Source: HGM04593 sp045630965 (lineage in GTDB: Bacteria > Bacteroidota > Bacteroidia > Bacteroidales > Bacteroidaceae). From it: a stretch of 64,000 bases of DNA. Below are positions 53,788 through 61,216 of the stretch, one piece after another. Each line of letters starts with the position of its first letter. Positions within the stretch are counted from its first letter, which is position 1. A program made the translations under genes and the position numbers. The stretch is taken from positions 1-64,000 of the forward strand of contig JAZQTU010000005.1 in the NCBI GenBank assembly GCA_045630965.1. Direction: 5' to 3'. Below the pieces are notes generated by a model, which ran no database searches, was not told the origin of the DNA, and saw only the letters and a list, made by a program, of their open reading frames with translations.

Positions 53788-53823
53788 TTGCAACATTTTT
53801 GAAACATATTTGCAGTTCTTTTG
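53788..53823 (+). promoter_or_regulatory. Putative Pho box and promoter of the Na/Pi cotransporter
   Basis: TTG recurs at exactly 11-bp steps (53788, 53799, 53810, 53821), within the stronger units GCAACAT (53790) and GAAACAT (53801). TTCTTTTG at 53816-53823 is a one-mismatch -7 element and lies at exactly the same distance from the repeats as TACCTTTG does in the porin-pst promoter. PhoB control is the natural reading. Confidence 0.65.
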
Positions 53824-53849
53824 CAATAGAAAATTATTGTTATTTTTTT

Positions 53850-55586
53850 ATGGGAATATTACAAATATTTACGCTGTTGGGAGCATTGGGTATGTTCCTG
53901 TACGGAATGAACCTTATGAGTTCAGGCTTGCAGAAGGCTGCAGGTGAGAGATTGCGCGGATTTTTGTCTGCAATGACATCAAATCCTTTCAAAGGTGTTT
54001 TGACCGGTTTGGGTATTACATCAGTCATACAGTCTTCTTCGGCAACCACAGTTATGGTTGTCAGTTTTGTTAATGCAGGTCTCTTGACATTGGTGCAGGC
54101 GATTGGTGTTATCATGGGTGCGAATATCGGTACAACGGTAACCGCTTGGTTGGTATCCTGGTTGGGTTTCAAGGCTGATATTTCAATACTTGCCATTCCG
54201 TTGATGCTCTTCGGTTTCCTCTTTTCTAATTCTAAGAAGGATAAGCGCAAGAACATTGGTGAACTCATAGTTGGCTTCAGCCTTCTCTTCTTGGGTCTAT
54301 CATTCATGAAGGAGTCAGTTCCTGACCTTCGAGAGACACCCGAGGTGCTGAACTTTGTAACATCATGGGCTGCTCATGGTTTCGGTTCTGTCCTGTTGTT
54401 CTTGGCGTTTGGTACTGTCCTGACTCTTGTTCTGCAGTCATCATCAGCTACAATGGCAATTACCCTCATTATGCTGAGCATGGGCTGGATCCCATTTGAT
54501 ATGGCTTGTGCAATGGTGCTTGGTGAGAATATCGGTACAACAATTACTGCGAACATTGCAGCATCTATTGGAAATACACAGGCGAAACGAGCAGCAATGT
54601 CACATACTATATTCAATGTTTTTGGTGTTTTGTGGGCATTGATACTTTTCAAACCATTCCTTGGCTTGGTAGGCTTGATTACTGAGAACCTGTTTGGATT
54701 GCCGAACCCGGCTGCTGATGGTTTCAAGGTTGTTGAAACAGATAAGGATACCGCAACTGCGGCACTGTATGGACTCTCAATGCTTCATACTCTCTTCAAT
54801 ACAATCAATACACTTATACTTGTGTGGTTTACAGGGTTGATTGCAAAGGCTGTCAACTGGATTATCCGCGCACCTAAGAATCAGGAGAAGGAGGTTTTCA
54901 AACTCAAATATATTTCAGCAGGTCCTCTTGCTACACCGGAACTGTCTGTAGAGCAGGCTTTTGATGAGGTTATTCACTTTGCCCAAATTTCAAAAAATGG
55001 TGCCAATTATGCAAAAGAGGCTATTGCTGAGGCCGATACAGATAAGTTTGAGGCATTGCGTGAGAAACTTATTAAATATGAGGAGATTTCCGACCGCGTT
55101 GAATATGAGATAGCGGCTTTCCTTAACGGTGTGTCAGCAGAGGAAATCAGCGAAAGCACATCTATAAAGATTAAGGCAATGTATAAGATTATTGGTGAAC
55201 TGGAGTCTTTGGGTGATTCAGGTGAAGCTATCAGCCGTATCTTGTCAAGAAAGAATATTCATAAGAAGTCATTTGATGCAGATGCTCTCAATAAACTAAA
55301 TGCTATGGCAGATGCTGTTGCTGATGCTTATGACGCAATGATAGTAAATCTTGAGGCTGCGCACAAGGGTGAACTTGCAGATATATCAAACGCGTATAAT
55401 GCCGAAGAACGTCTGAATACTCTAAGAAATAACTATAGAGACGCTATGATAGAGGATATTGAAAATGATGGCAAGAATTACCAGGCCAATGTCTACTTCA
55501 TGGATATAATCAACACCTACGAACGTATGGGTGATTATATGATAAATGTCTCACAGGATCTTGAAAGAGGATTTATAAATAAGTAA
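53850..55586 (+). CDS. Na/Pi cotransporter family protein (NptA-like) with C-terminal PhoU-like domain
   Basis: The 578-residue protein carries two Na/Pi symporter repeats: LGALGMFLYGMNLMSSGLQ followed by QSSSATTVMVVSFVNAGL and IGANIGTT-type VIMGANIGTTVTAWL, then the second QSSSATMAITLIML and LGENIGTTITANIAAS. About eight hydrophobic helices end near residue 365. The rest (KYISAGPLATPELSVEQAF through MGDYMINVSQDL) is helical and PhoU-like. ATG 53850 (MGILQIFTLL) is chosen; the frame from 53799 runs through the promoter repeats. It imports phosphate with sodium across the inner membrane, and belongs with the adjacent Pst system. Confidence 0.9.
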   Translation: MGILQIFTLLGALGMFLYGMNLMSSGLQKAAGERLRGFLSAMTSNPFKGVLTGLGITSVIQSSSATTVMVVSFVNAGLLTLVQAIGVIMGANIGTTVTAWLVSWLGFKADISILAIPLMLFGFLFSNSKKDKRKNIGELIVGFSLLFLGLSFMKESVPDLRETPEVLNFVTSWAAHGFGSVLLFLAFGTVLTLVLQSSSATMAITLIMLSMGWIPFDMACAMVLGENIGTTITANIAASIGNTQAKRAAMSHTIFNVFGVLWALILFKPFLGLVGLITENLFGLPNPAADGFKVVETDKDTATAALYGLSMLHTLFNTINTLILVWFTGLIAKAVNWIIRAPKNQEKEVFKLKYISAGPLATPELSVEQAFDEVIHFAQISKNGANYAKEAIAEADTDKFEALREKLIKYEEISDRVEYEIAAFLNGVSAEEISESTSIKIKAMYKIIGELESLGDSGEAISRILSRKNIHKKSFDADALNKLNAMADAVADAYDAMIVNLEAAHKGELADISNAYNAEERLNTLRNNYRDAMIEDIENDGKNYQANVYFMDIINTYERMGDYMINVSQDLERGFINK

Positions 55587-55608
55587 GAGAACAAAATTTT
55601 GTTCTCTT
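55585..55608 (+). terminator. Palindromic hairpin after the Na/Pi cotransporter gene
   Basis: A perfect 24-bp palindrome with 12-bp arms begins at the stop codon; a 4-nt AATT loop would form. It probably serves as the terminator, though its arms are A/T-rich and the T-run is interrupted. Confidence 0.65.
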
Positions 55609-55615
55609 GTTTCTT

Positions 55616-55632
55616 GCGGAGAGAGAGGGATT
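55616..55632 (+). repeat. Attachment-site-like copy of the tRNA-Ser 3' end
   Basis: GCGGAGAGAGAGGGATT is identical to 57709-57725, which covers the acceptor and part of the T arm of tRNA-Ser plus one base. The similarity stops at both sides, so it is a 17-bp duplication and not a tRNA gene. Confidence 0.7.
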
Positions 55633-56111
55633 ATGGACCAATTTTTGCAGTATTCTTACCCTTTTTATATGTGCTTCTAACTGCGAATAATACACATCCA
55701 CAATGAGAAATAGTAATAAATTATCTACTTTTCACCTTCTCAATCTTCTCATATTATCCTATCGGTCTCATTTCGGTGCATCTTTTTTGTAGCAAAATGC
55801 ACCAAAAAACAGTATGTTGATACCTTATAACTGGCCTATAATCAATGAAATAATTATTATTTATCTAATACACACTTTCTCTCTTGAACGGTTCTTCTCA
55901 ATTTCTCAAAGAATACCTTCAACTTTCTCTATCACAGCCTTCTTTTTTCTGCTACGAAATCCTCAATGAGTTCTTTCTTGCTTCTCAAAGATATATAAAT
56001 TTGAAAGTAAAGCACTGAAATCAAGCATCATCCAAAGATGCGTTGTGAATAGACAATGGTTGCGTATGAAAGAACTGCTCATTTTTCTACATACGCCCCT
56101 TTTGCTTATTA
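55633..56111. other. Gene-poor region inside the putative element
   Basis: About 480 A/T-rich bases with no credible gene. An inverted GGTGCAT...ATGCACC pair lies at 55774-55803 and shares its core with repeats near the other end (57631-57652). Short C/T-rich runs (TTCTC, CTTCT) recur between 55720 and 55990. No RNA gene was recognised. Confidence 0.4.
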
Positions 56112-56426
56112 TTACCAATTATTTTCATTGCTTGTATCTTCTGGACTTTCCTCTAAAAATTGCTCTACGAACTTACCCTCAATCTTCTTGTAAGTTCCGA
56201 CTGCGGCATCTTCTATCATCTTATAACTATTGACTACACCACTTTCAATTTTCTTGTATGCTCCAACCACACCATTTTCAATGCTCTTATAATCACTTAA
56301 AAAAGCATTTTTGATAGTTTGATTACTATGGGCAACTTCTGTTGTAATTTCTTTACTAATTTCCTGCCCATTCTCTATCTTTTTGTTTATTCCAAGTTTT
56401 CTGCTCCTTAATTTATACTTTGTCAT
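56112..56426 (-). CDS. Small YKKIE-repeat protein
   Basis: The 104-residue soluble protein contains four 11-residue repeats of the form Y-K-x-I-E-x-x-V-V-x-x between about residues 46 and 90 (YKSIENGVVGA, YKKIESGVVNS, YKMIEDAAVGT, YKKIEGKFVEQ), giving an amphipathic helix, then an acidic tail FLEESPED. I recall similar GAYKKIED-type short proteins in many gut Firmicutes, often near regulators or flavodoxins, without known function. A -7 element (TACCTTTG on the minus strand, 56467-56460) lies upstream. Its presence in a Bacteroidales genome between tRNA-flanking repeats suggests transfer. Confidence 0.75.
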   Translation of the reverse strand: MTKYKLRSRKLGINKKIENGQEISKEITTEVAHSNQTIKNAFLSDYKSIENGVVGAYKKIESGVVNSYKMIEDAAVGTYKKIEGKFVEQFLEESPEDTSNENNW

Positions 56427-56459
56427 AAATAATACTATTTATCAATTAAAATTTCATTG

Positions 56460-56467
56460 CAAAGGTA
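56460..56467 (-). promoter_or_regulatory. -7 element of the YKKIE-repeat gene
   Basis: TACCTTTG on the minus strand (56467-56460) matches TAnnTTTG; no TTG at the standard distance. Confidence 0.45.
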
Positions 56468-56564
56468 TGAAGATAAGCAATGCGAGAATTTGACAGAATA
56501 CTTGATTATTGGTATATAATACAGAAAATGCGAATTGAAACTATGTTGTAATAGATAATCTTGG

Positions 56565-56572
56565 TATATTTG
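56565..56572 (+). promoter_or_regulatory. -7 element of the AraC gene at 56590
   Basis: TATATTTG at 56565-56572 is a perfect -7 match, 17 bases before the ATG; the nearest TTG upstream (56546-56548) is 16 bp away. Confidence 0.45.
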
Positions 56573-56589
56573 TATCAAGAATAAGCGAT

Positions 56590-57483
56590 ATGAAGAATGG
56601 AATTATCTCCTACAAGTGGCGTGACCGAATAGATGACATCACGCCAAGCAATCTACGAATTGGAATGGATCTTCTGTTGATAGAAGATGCTAATGTCATT
56701 CGTGCAGAAAGAGTAATAGGTGAAGAGCCTTTCAAGGTTGATATGTCAATGGCAGTTATCTATGACAAGGGGGAGGCTATTTTCAAGATAGATATGCACA
56801 AGTATGGCGTGAAAGCCCCTGCGGTGATTATTATAATGGCGGGACAGACTTGCGAACTACTCGGTTATTCAAAAGATTTGCAAGGACGAGCCATTGCTAT
56901 GTCTGAAACATTCTCTGATAGCCTATTTGTAGGAATAGAGAGGGGATACGCACACAGATTATACTCTTCAATGATTAATAACCCGCTTATCAACCTTGAT
57001 AATGACCAAAATGTATTCAGCGAGTATTATCAGTTACTTAGAAATATTGTGCAGTCGCCAGACTCCGAATTTAAGATAGATGCTGTGCGTCATCTTACAC
57101 TTGCTATGTTTTATGGTTACTCGCATATGAAGCACGATATGAGTATCTATATTGAGGGAACAAGTAGGCAAGACAATATATATGCAGCATTTTTGAAGGC
57201 TGTTGAGAAGTATTACAAAAAGGAACGAGAAGTTCGCTTTTATGCAGAAAAAATATGTGTTACAGCAAAACATCTATCGCAAGTAGTCAAAGAGGTATCT
57301 GGAAGAACGGCTTCTGATATTATTAAAGACTATTTGATAACAGAGATTAAAGCCTTGCTACTTTCTACCAATATGACAATCCAACAGATTAGCGACTACC
57401 TCAATTTCCCCTCGCAATCTGTCTTTGGCAAATACTTTAAGCGTATTACGGGAAAGTCGCCCAAAGAGTATAGAAAGATGTAA
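56590..57483 (+). CDS. AraC family transcriptional regulator (element-borne)
   Basis: The 297-residue protein has an N-terminal ligand-type domain (about 20-130) and a C-terminal AraC double helix-turn-helix (about 195-297), with VRFYAEKICVTAKHLSQVVKEVSGRTASDIIKDY and a second IQQISDYLNFPSQSVFGKYFKRITGKSPKEYRK. It resembles the many Bacteroidales regulators whose targets are multidrug or metabolic genes. It is divergent from the YKKIE-repeat gene, 163 bases apart, and both lie inside the tRNA-Ser-flanked element, so that gene is the most obvious target. No adjacent transporter or enzyme gene is present. Confidence 0.88.
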   Translation: MKNGIISYKWRDRIDDITPSNLRIGMDLLLIEDANVIRAERVIGEEPFKVDMSMAVIYDKGEAIFKIDMHKYGVKAPAVIIIMAGQTCELLGYSKDLQGRAIAMSETFSDSLFVGIERGYAHRLYSSMINNPLINLDNDQNVFSEYYQLLRNIVQSPDSEFKIDAVRHLTLAMFYGYSHMKHDMSIYIEGTSRQDNIYAAFLKAVEKYYKKEREVRFYAEKICVTAKHLSQVVKEVSGRTASDIIKDYLITEIKALLLSTNMTIQQISDYLNFPSQSVFGKYFKRITGKSPKEYRKM

Positions 57484-57630
57484 GACAAAATTGTTTTTCA
57501 GCGGTCAAAAAAATGCACAAGTGGGATTTTAGAAACACTTATTACCTTATTATATTGTGCGTGCGATAATAGAAAGTGTGGGGCGTGTGGGAATTGAAAA
57601 CGCCCGTAGGAGTGCGTAGGGGTGAGGTTC

Positions 57631-57652
57631 GGTGCATTTTTGGTGCATTTTT
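57631..57652 (+). repeat. Tandem GGTGCATTTTT repeats near the tRNA end of the element
   Basis: Two exact 11-bp units at 57631-57641 and 57642-57652. The same TTCGGTGCAT core occurs near the other end (55772-55781), and inverted at 55794-55803. Such repeats commonly flank tyrosine-recombinase attachment cores, so they may be arm-type sites. Confidence 0.5.
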
Positions 57653-57665
57653 TTGGGCAAAGAAA

Positions 57666-57702
57666 AAACCTACAAGATTGAAAATCAATATCTTGTAGGT
57701 TT
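57666..57702 (-). terminator. Terminator of tRNA-Ser
   Basis: A 13-bp perfect stem (57666-57678 with 57690-57702), followed on the minus strand by T-rich sequence, lies 8 bases after the tRNA 3' end. Confidence 0.8.
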
Positions 57703-57709
57703 ATTTCAG

Positions 57710-57794
57710 CGGAGAGAGAGGGATTCGAACCCCCGGTACCTTTCAGTACGTCGGTTTTCAAGACCGGTGCAATCGACCACTCTGCCACCTCTCC
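57710..57794 (-). tRNA. tRNA-Ser (anticodon UGA)
   Basis: An 85-nt type II tRNA read on the minus strand: acceptor GGAGAGG pairs with TCTCTCC (one G-U), discriminator G, anticodon loop CTTGAAA giving anticodon TGA, a long variable arm (GTAC/GTAC stem) and T loop TTCGAAT. The CCA end is not encoded. It reads UCA and by wobble other UCN serine codons. Its 3' end is duplicated at 55616-55632. Confidence 0.95.
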
Positions 57795-57841
57795 ATTAGG
57801 TTTTTGTTTGTCAAAATTGTGGTCGTTTTCTTTTGACGTTG

Positions 57842-57872
57842 CAAAGGTATAGCAAAAATATTTTCTGTGCAA
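57842..57872 (-). promoter_or_regulatory. Promoter of tRNA-Ser
   Basis: Minus-strand TTG (57872-57870), exactly 20 bp, then TACCTTTG (57849-57842), a perfect housekeeping promoter about 45 bases before the tRNA. Confidence 0.78.
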
Positions 57873-58088
57873 GAAAATCAAGAAAAAAATGTAAGTTTTT
57901 TGTGCTTTTGTCATTTTCTTCTCTTTTTTCTGCTTCTTAAGCCCAATCTTTATATGCTTTTGCTCTATTTTATATATTTGTGTATGTTGCTCTATATGTG
58001 TTTTTTCTTATTTCTGATATGTAAATTTTGTAATAGAATTGTAATGATTGCAAAAATGAAATAAATATGAAAAAATATATTGAATTTA

Positions 58089-58158
58089 TTGCTTTATATT
58101 ATCCTTTTTTTGTACCTTCGCAAAGAAATCGAAGATTTCTGTCTATTTGCACAAATAG
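58089..58158 (+). promoter_or_regulatory. Promoter and leader hairpins of pflB
   Basis: TTG at 58089-58091, 21 bp, then TACCTTCG at 58113-58120 (one mismatch) is the promoter. The first transcribed bases contain two small palindromes: AGAAATC/GATTTCT (58124-58130 with 58134-58140) and CTATTTG/CAAATAG (58143-58149 with 58152-58158). Each could be an operator half-pair for an oxygen or redox regulator, or an mRNA-stabilising 5' hairpin. Confidence 0.55.
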
Positions 58159-58186
58159 AATAACTACTATATAGGTAATTTTAACT

Positions 58187-60415
58187 ATGGAAAAGAATTT
58201 GAACTTCAAGGATGGCTTGTGGAGCAAGGAAATCAACGTTGGTAACTTTGTACACGAGAACATTACTCCTTATGAGGGAGATGCTTCTTTCTTGGTAGGT
58301 CCTACTGAAAGAACAAAGAAAGTTTGGAATGTTTGCCTTAAGGCTCTTGAAGAGGAGCGTGCAAACAATGGTGTACGTGCTTTGGATAATGTGACTGTTT
58401 CTACAATCACATCGCACAAGGCTGGTTATATTGATAAGGAAAACGAGCTTATCGTAGGTTTGCAGACCGATGAACTTCTCAAACGTTCTATCAAGCCCTA
58501 CGGTGGTATTAAGGTAGTTGAGAAAGCTTGTCGTGAGAATGGTGTTGAGGTTGATGAGAAGGTTAAGGATATCTTCTATCACTACCGTAAGACACACAAC
58601 GACGGTGTGTTCGATGCATATACCGAGGAGATACGTATGTACCGCTCTTTGGGATTCCTTACCGGTCTGCCCGATAACTATGCGCGTGGTCGTATAATCG
58701 GTGACTACCGTCGTCTTGCTCTTTATGGTCTTGACCGTCTTATCGAGGCTAAGAAAGAGGATTTGAAAGGCTTGTTGAGTCCTATGACAGATCATACAAT
58801 CCGTCTCCGTGAGGAAGTTTCAGAGCAGATAAAGGCTCTCAATGAAATCAAGGTTCTCGGTGAGTACTACGGTCTTGATCTTTCTCGTCCTGCAACATCG
58901 GCTCAGGAGGCTGTTCAGTGGACATATATGGCATACCTTGCTGCTGTTAAGGAGCAGGATGGTGCTGCAATGTCACTCGGTAACGTTTCTTCATTCCTTG
59001 ATATCTATATCCAGTACGATCTCGACAATGGCAATATCGATGAGACATTCGCTCAGGAGCTTATTGACCAGTTCGTTATCAAGTTGCGTATGGTTCGCCA
59101 CTTGCGTATGCAGTCATACAACGACTTGTTCGCAGGTGACCCTACATGGGTAACAGAGGCTATCGGTGGTCGTTTCAATGACGGCCGTACAAAGGTTACA
59201 AAGACATCATTCCGTTTCTTGCAGACTCTTTACAACCTCGGTCCCTCACCAGAGCCTAACATGACTGTTCTTTGGAGCAGCGAACTTCCTGAAGGTTTCA
59301 AGGAGTACTGTGCAAAGGTTTCTATCGATACATCTTCAATCCAGTACGAGAACGATACTTTGATGCGTGAGGTACGTGAGTGCGACGATTATGGTATTGC
59401 ATGCTGTGTATCATATCAGGCTATCGGTCGTCAGATCCAGTTCTTCGGTGCACGTTGTAACCTTGCAAAGGCATTGTTGCTTGCTATCAACGGTGGACGT
59501 TGCGAGAATACAGGTACAGTTGTTGTAAAGGGTATCCCTGTATTGTCAGGTGATCTTCTCAACTACGAAGAGGTTCTTTCTAACTACAAGAAGGTGCTTA
59601 TGGAGATTGCACGAGTTTACAACGACTCTATGAACATCATCCACTATATGCATGACAAGTACTATTATGAGAAGGCACAGATGGCGTTTATCGACACCGA
59701 TCCTTCAATCAACTTGGCATATGGTGTAGCAGGTCTTTCTATTGCAATTGACTCACTCTCTGCTATCAAGTATGGTAAGGTTACTGTTAAGCGTAACGAA
59801 CTTGGCTTGACTGAGTCTTTCAATATTGAGAATGAATTCCCATGCTTCGGTAACGACGATGACCGTGTTGACCACCTTGGTATTGACTTGGTATACTTCT
59901 TCAGCGAGGAACTCAAGAAACACCCTGTATACAAGAACGCTCAGCCAACATTGTCACTCCTCACCATTACATCTAACGTGATGTACGGTAAGAAGACAGG
60001 TGCTACTCCTGACGGTCGTGAAAAGGGCGTTGCTTTTGCTCCGGGTGCTAACCCAATGCACGGACGTGACAAGAAGGGTGCTGTAGCATCTTTGAGCTCT
60101 GTTGCAAAATTGCGTTATCGCGACTCACAGGACGGTATCAGTAACACATTCTCTATCATTCCAAAGTCACTTGGTGTAGACGAAGAGACACGTATAGAGA
60201 ACCTTGTTACATTGATGGACGGTTACTTCACCAAGGGTGCACATCACCTCAATGTGAACGTTCTCAACCGCGAGATGCTTATGGATGCAATGGAACACCC
60301 CGAGAAGTATCCACAGCTTACAATCCGCGTATCGGGTTATGCTGTAAACTTCATCAGACTGAGCCGTGAGCATCAGTTGGAGGTTATCTCACGTTCATTC
60401 CACGAGCGCATGTAA
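58187..60415 (+). CDS. pflB: Formate C-acetyltransferase (pyruvate formate-lyase)
   Basis: The glycyl-radical enzyme converts pyruvate and CoA to acetyl-CoA and formate during anaerobic growth. The 742-residue length is normal. The adjacent thiyl-radical cysteines are C406 and C407 in YGIACCVSYQAIG and the radical glycine is G717 in RVSGYAVNFIRL near the C-terminus. ATG 58187 is the only sensible start. The gene codon use is regular, consistent with high expression. It has its own promoter and is followed by a hairpin, then by its activase after 63 bases. No stress-type spare-part YfiD gene was seen. Confidence 0.96.
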   Translation: MEKNLNFKDGLWSKEINVGNFVHENITPYEGDASFLVGPTERTKKVWNVCLKALEEERANNGVRALDNVTVSTITSHKAGYIDKENELIVGLQTDELLKRSIKPYGGIKVVEKACRENGVEVDEKVKDIFYHYRKTHNDGVFDAYTEEIRMYRSLGFLTGLPDNYARGRIIGDYRRLALYGLDRLIEAKKEDLKGLLSPMTDHTIRLREEVSEQIKALNEIKVLGEYYGLDLSRPATSAQEAVQWTYMAYLAAVKEQDGAAMSLGNVSSFLDIYIQYDLDNGNIDETFAQELIDQFVIKLRMVRHLRMQSYNDLFAGDPTWVTEAIGGRFNDGRTKVTKTSFRFLQTLYNLGPSPEPNMTVLWSSELPEGFKEYCAKVSIDTSSIQYENDTLMREVRECDDYGIACCVSYQAIGRQIQFFGARCNLAKALLLAINGGRCENTGTVVVKGIPVLSGDLLNYEEVLSNYKKVLMEIARVYNDSMNIIHYMHDKYYYEKAQMAFIDTDPSINLAYGVAGLSIAIDSLSAIKYGKVTVKRNELGLTESFNIENEFPCFGNDDDRVDHLGIDLVYFFSEELKKHPVYKNAQPTLSLLTITSNVMYGKKTGATPDGREKGVAFAPGANPMHGRDKKGAVASLSSVAKLRYRDSQDGISNTFSIIPKSLGVDEETRIENLVTLMDGYFTKGAHHLNVNVLNREMLMDAMEHPEKYPQLTIRVSGYAVNFIRLSREHQLEVISRSFHERM

Positions 60416-60430
60416 TGACAACATAATGTT

Positions 60431-60464
60431 AAAAATAGGCTGGCTTTTTGGCCGGCCTATTTTT
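60431..60464 (+). terminator. Hairpin between pflB and pflA
   Basis: A 14-bp stem (60431-60444 with 60451-60464, one G-T pair), 6-nt loop and T-run after it. It may allow some read-through, so that far less activase than lyase is made. Confidence 0.85.
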
Positions 60465-60478
60465 TCAAATAAACAATA

Positions 60479-61210
60479 ATGGATATAAGAGTACATTCAT
60501 ACGAATCTTTGGGCACTTTTGATGGTCCAGGTTTACGTCTTGTGGTGTTTCTGCAAGGATGCAACTTCCGTTGTCTCTATTGTGCCAATCCCGACACCAT
60601 TGACCCGAAAGGAGAGAGCAAGGTGACAGATATTGAGGAAATCGTCCGTTTGGCTGTCAATGAAAAGGCATTCTTCGGCAAAAAGGGTGGTGTGACTTTC
60701 AGTGGTGGCGAACCAACATTCCAGGCGAAGGCGCTTGTTCCGCTGGTTAAGCGTCTGCAGGAAAATGGAATACATGTATGTATAGATACGAACGGTAGCA
60801 TCTGGAATAGTGATGTTGAGGAACTTTTGTCAATAGTAGACTTGGTGTTGCTTGATATCAAACAGTTTAATCCGGAACGTCACAATACATTGACTGAACG
60901 TAGCAACGAGCAGACATTGAAAACTGCCAAATGGCTGCAGGAACATGGTAAACCGTTTTGGCTGCGTTATGTCCTTGTTCAAGGATATAGTGCATTTGAA
61001 GAGGATATACGCGCATTAGGCGAACACTTTAAGGGGTATGACATGATAAAACGTGTCGAGGTGTTGCCTTACCATACATTGGGCGCACATAAATATGAGC
61101 CTCTAGGAATGGAGTATAAATTAAAAGGAGTGAAGGAGAATACTCCAGAGCAACTCGATGCCGCAAGAGATATATTTGAGGAATATTTCGATTGTGTATT
61201 TGTGAATTAA
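60479..61210 (+). CDS. pflA: Pyruvate formate-lyase-activating enzyme
   Basis: The 243-residue radical SAM activase generates the glycyl radical on PflB. The cluster motif is C28-x3-C32-x2-C35 in QGCNFRCLYCAN, followed by GKKGGVTFSGGEPTFQ (SAM-binding GGE) and DTNGSIWNSD, and late VEVLPYHTLGAHKYEPLG, all family landmarks. It lies right after pflB and a hairpin in the same direction, so partner and context agree. The acetyltransferase gene starts 6 bases later. Confidence 0.95.
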   Translation: MDIRVHSYESLGTFDGPGLRLVVFLQGCNFRCLYCANPDTIDPKGESKVTDIEEIVRLAVNEKAFFGKKGGVTFSGGEPTFQAKALVPLVKRLQENGIHVCIDTNGSIWNSDVEELLSIVDLVLLDIKQFNPERHNTLTERSNEQTLKTAKWLQEHGKPFWLRYVLVQGYSAFEEDIRALGEHFKGYDMIKRVEVLPYHTLGAHKYEPLGMEYKLKGVKENTPEQLDAARDIFEEYFDCVFVN

Positions 61211-61216
61211 CTTGTG

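Larger units (their letters stand above)
55616..57725. mobile_element. Putative small genomic element at tRNA-Ser(UGA)
   Basis: The last 16 bases of tRNA-Ser plus one flanking base (57709-57725) are repeated exactly at 55616-55632, about 2.1 kb away on the 3' side of the tRNA. This is the signature of site-specific integration at a tRNA 3' end. GGTGCATTTT-type repeats lie near both ends (55774-55781 and, inverted, 55794-55803; 57631-57641 and 57642-57652). Inside are only a short YKKIE-repeat protein gene and an AraC-type regulator, in low-G+C, gene-poor DNA. No integrase, relaxase or transposase is present, so this is a relic, a satellite moved in trans, or a chance duplication. Confidence 0.55.

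Noticed and set aside
57631..57652. CRISPR-like repeat array
   Set aside because: Only two 11-bp units directly abutting, no spacers and no cas genes anywhere in the window.
57498..57914. A 138-codon minus-strand reading frame spanning the tRNA-Ser gene
   Set aside because: It is the translation of a tRNA-Ser gene and its flanks (a well-known false protein type). The tRNA structure, promoter and terminator explain the sequence fully.
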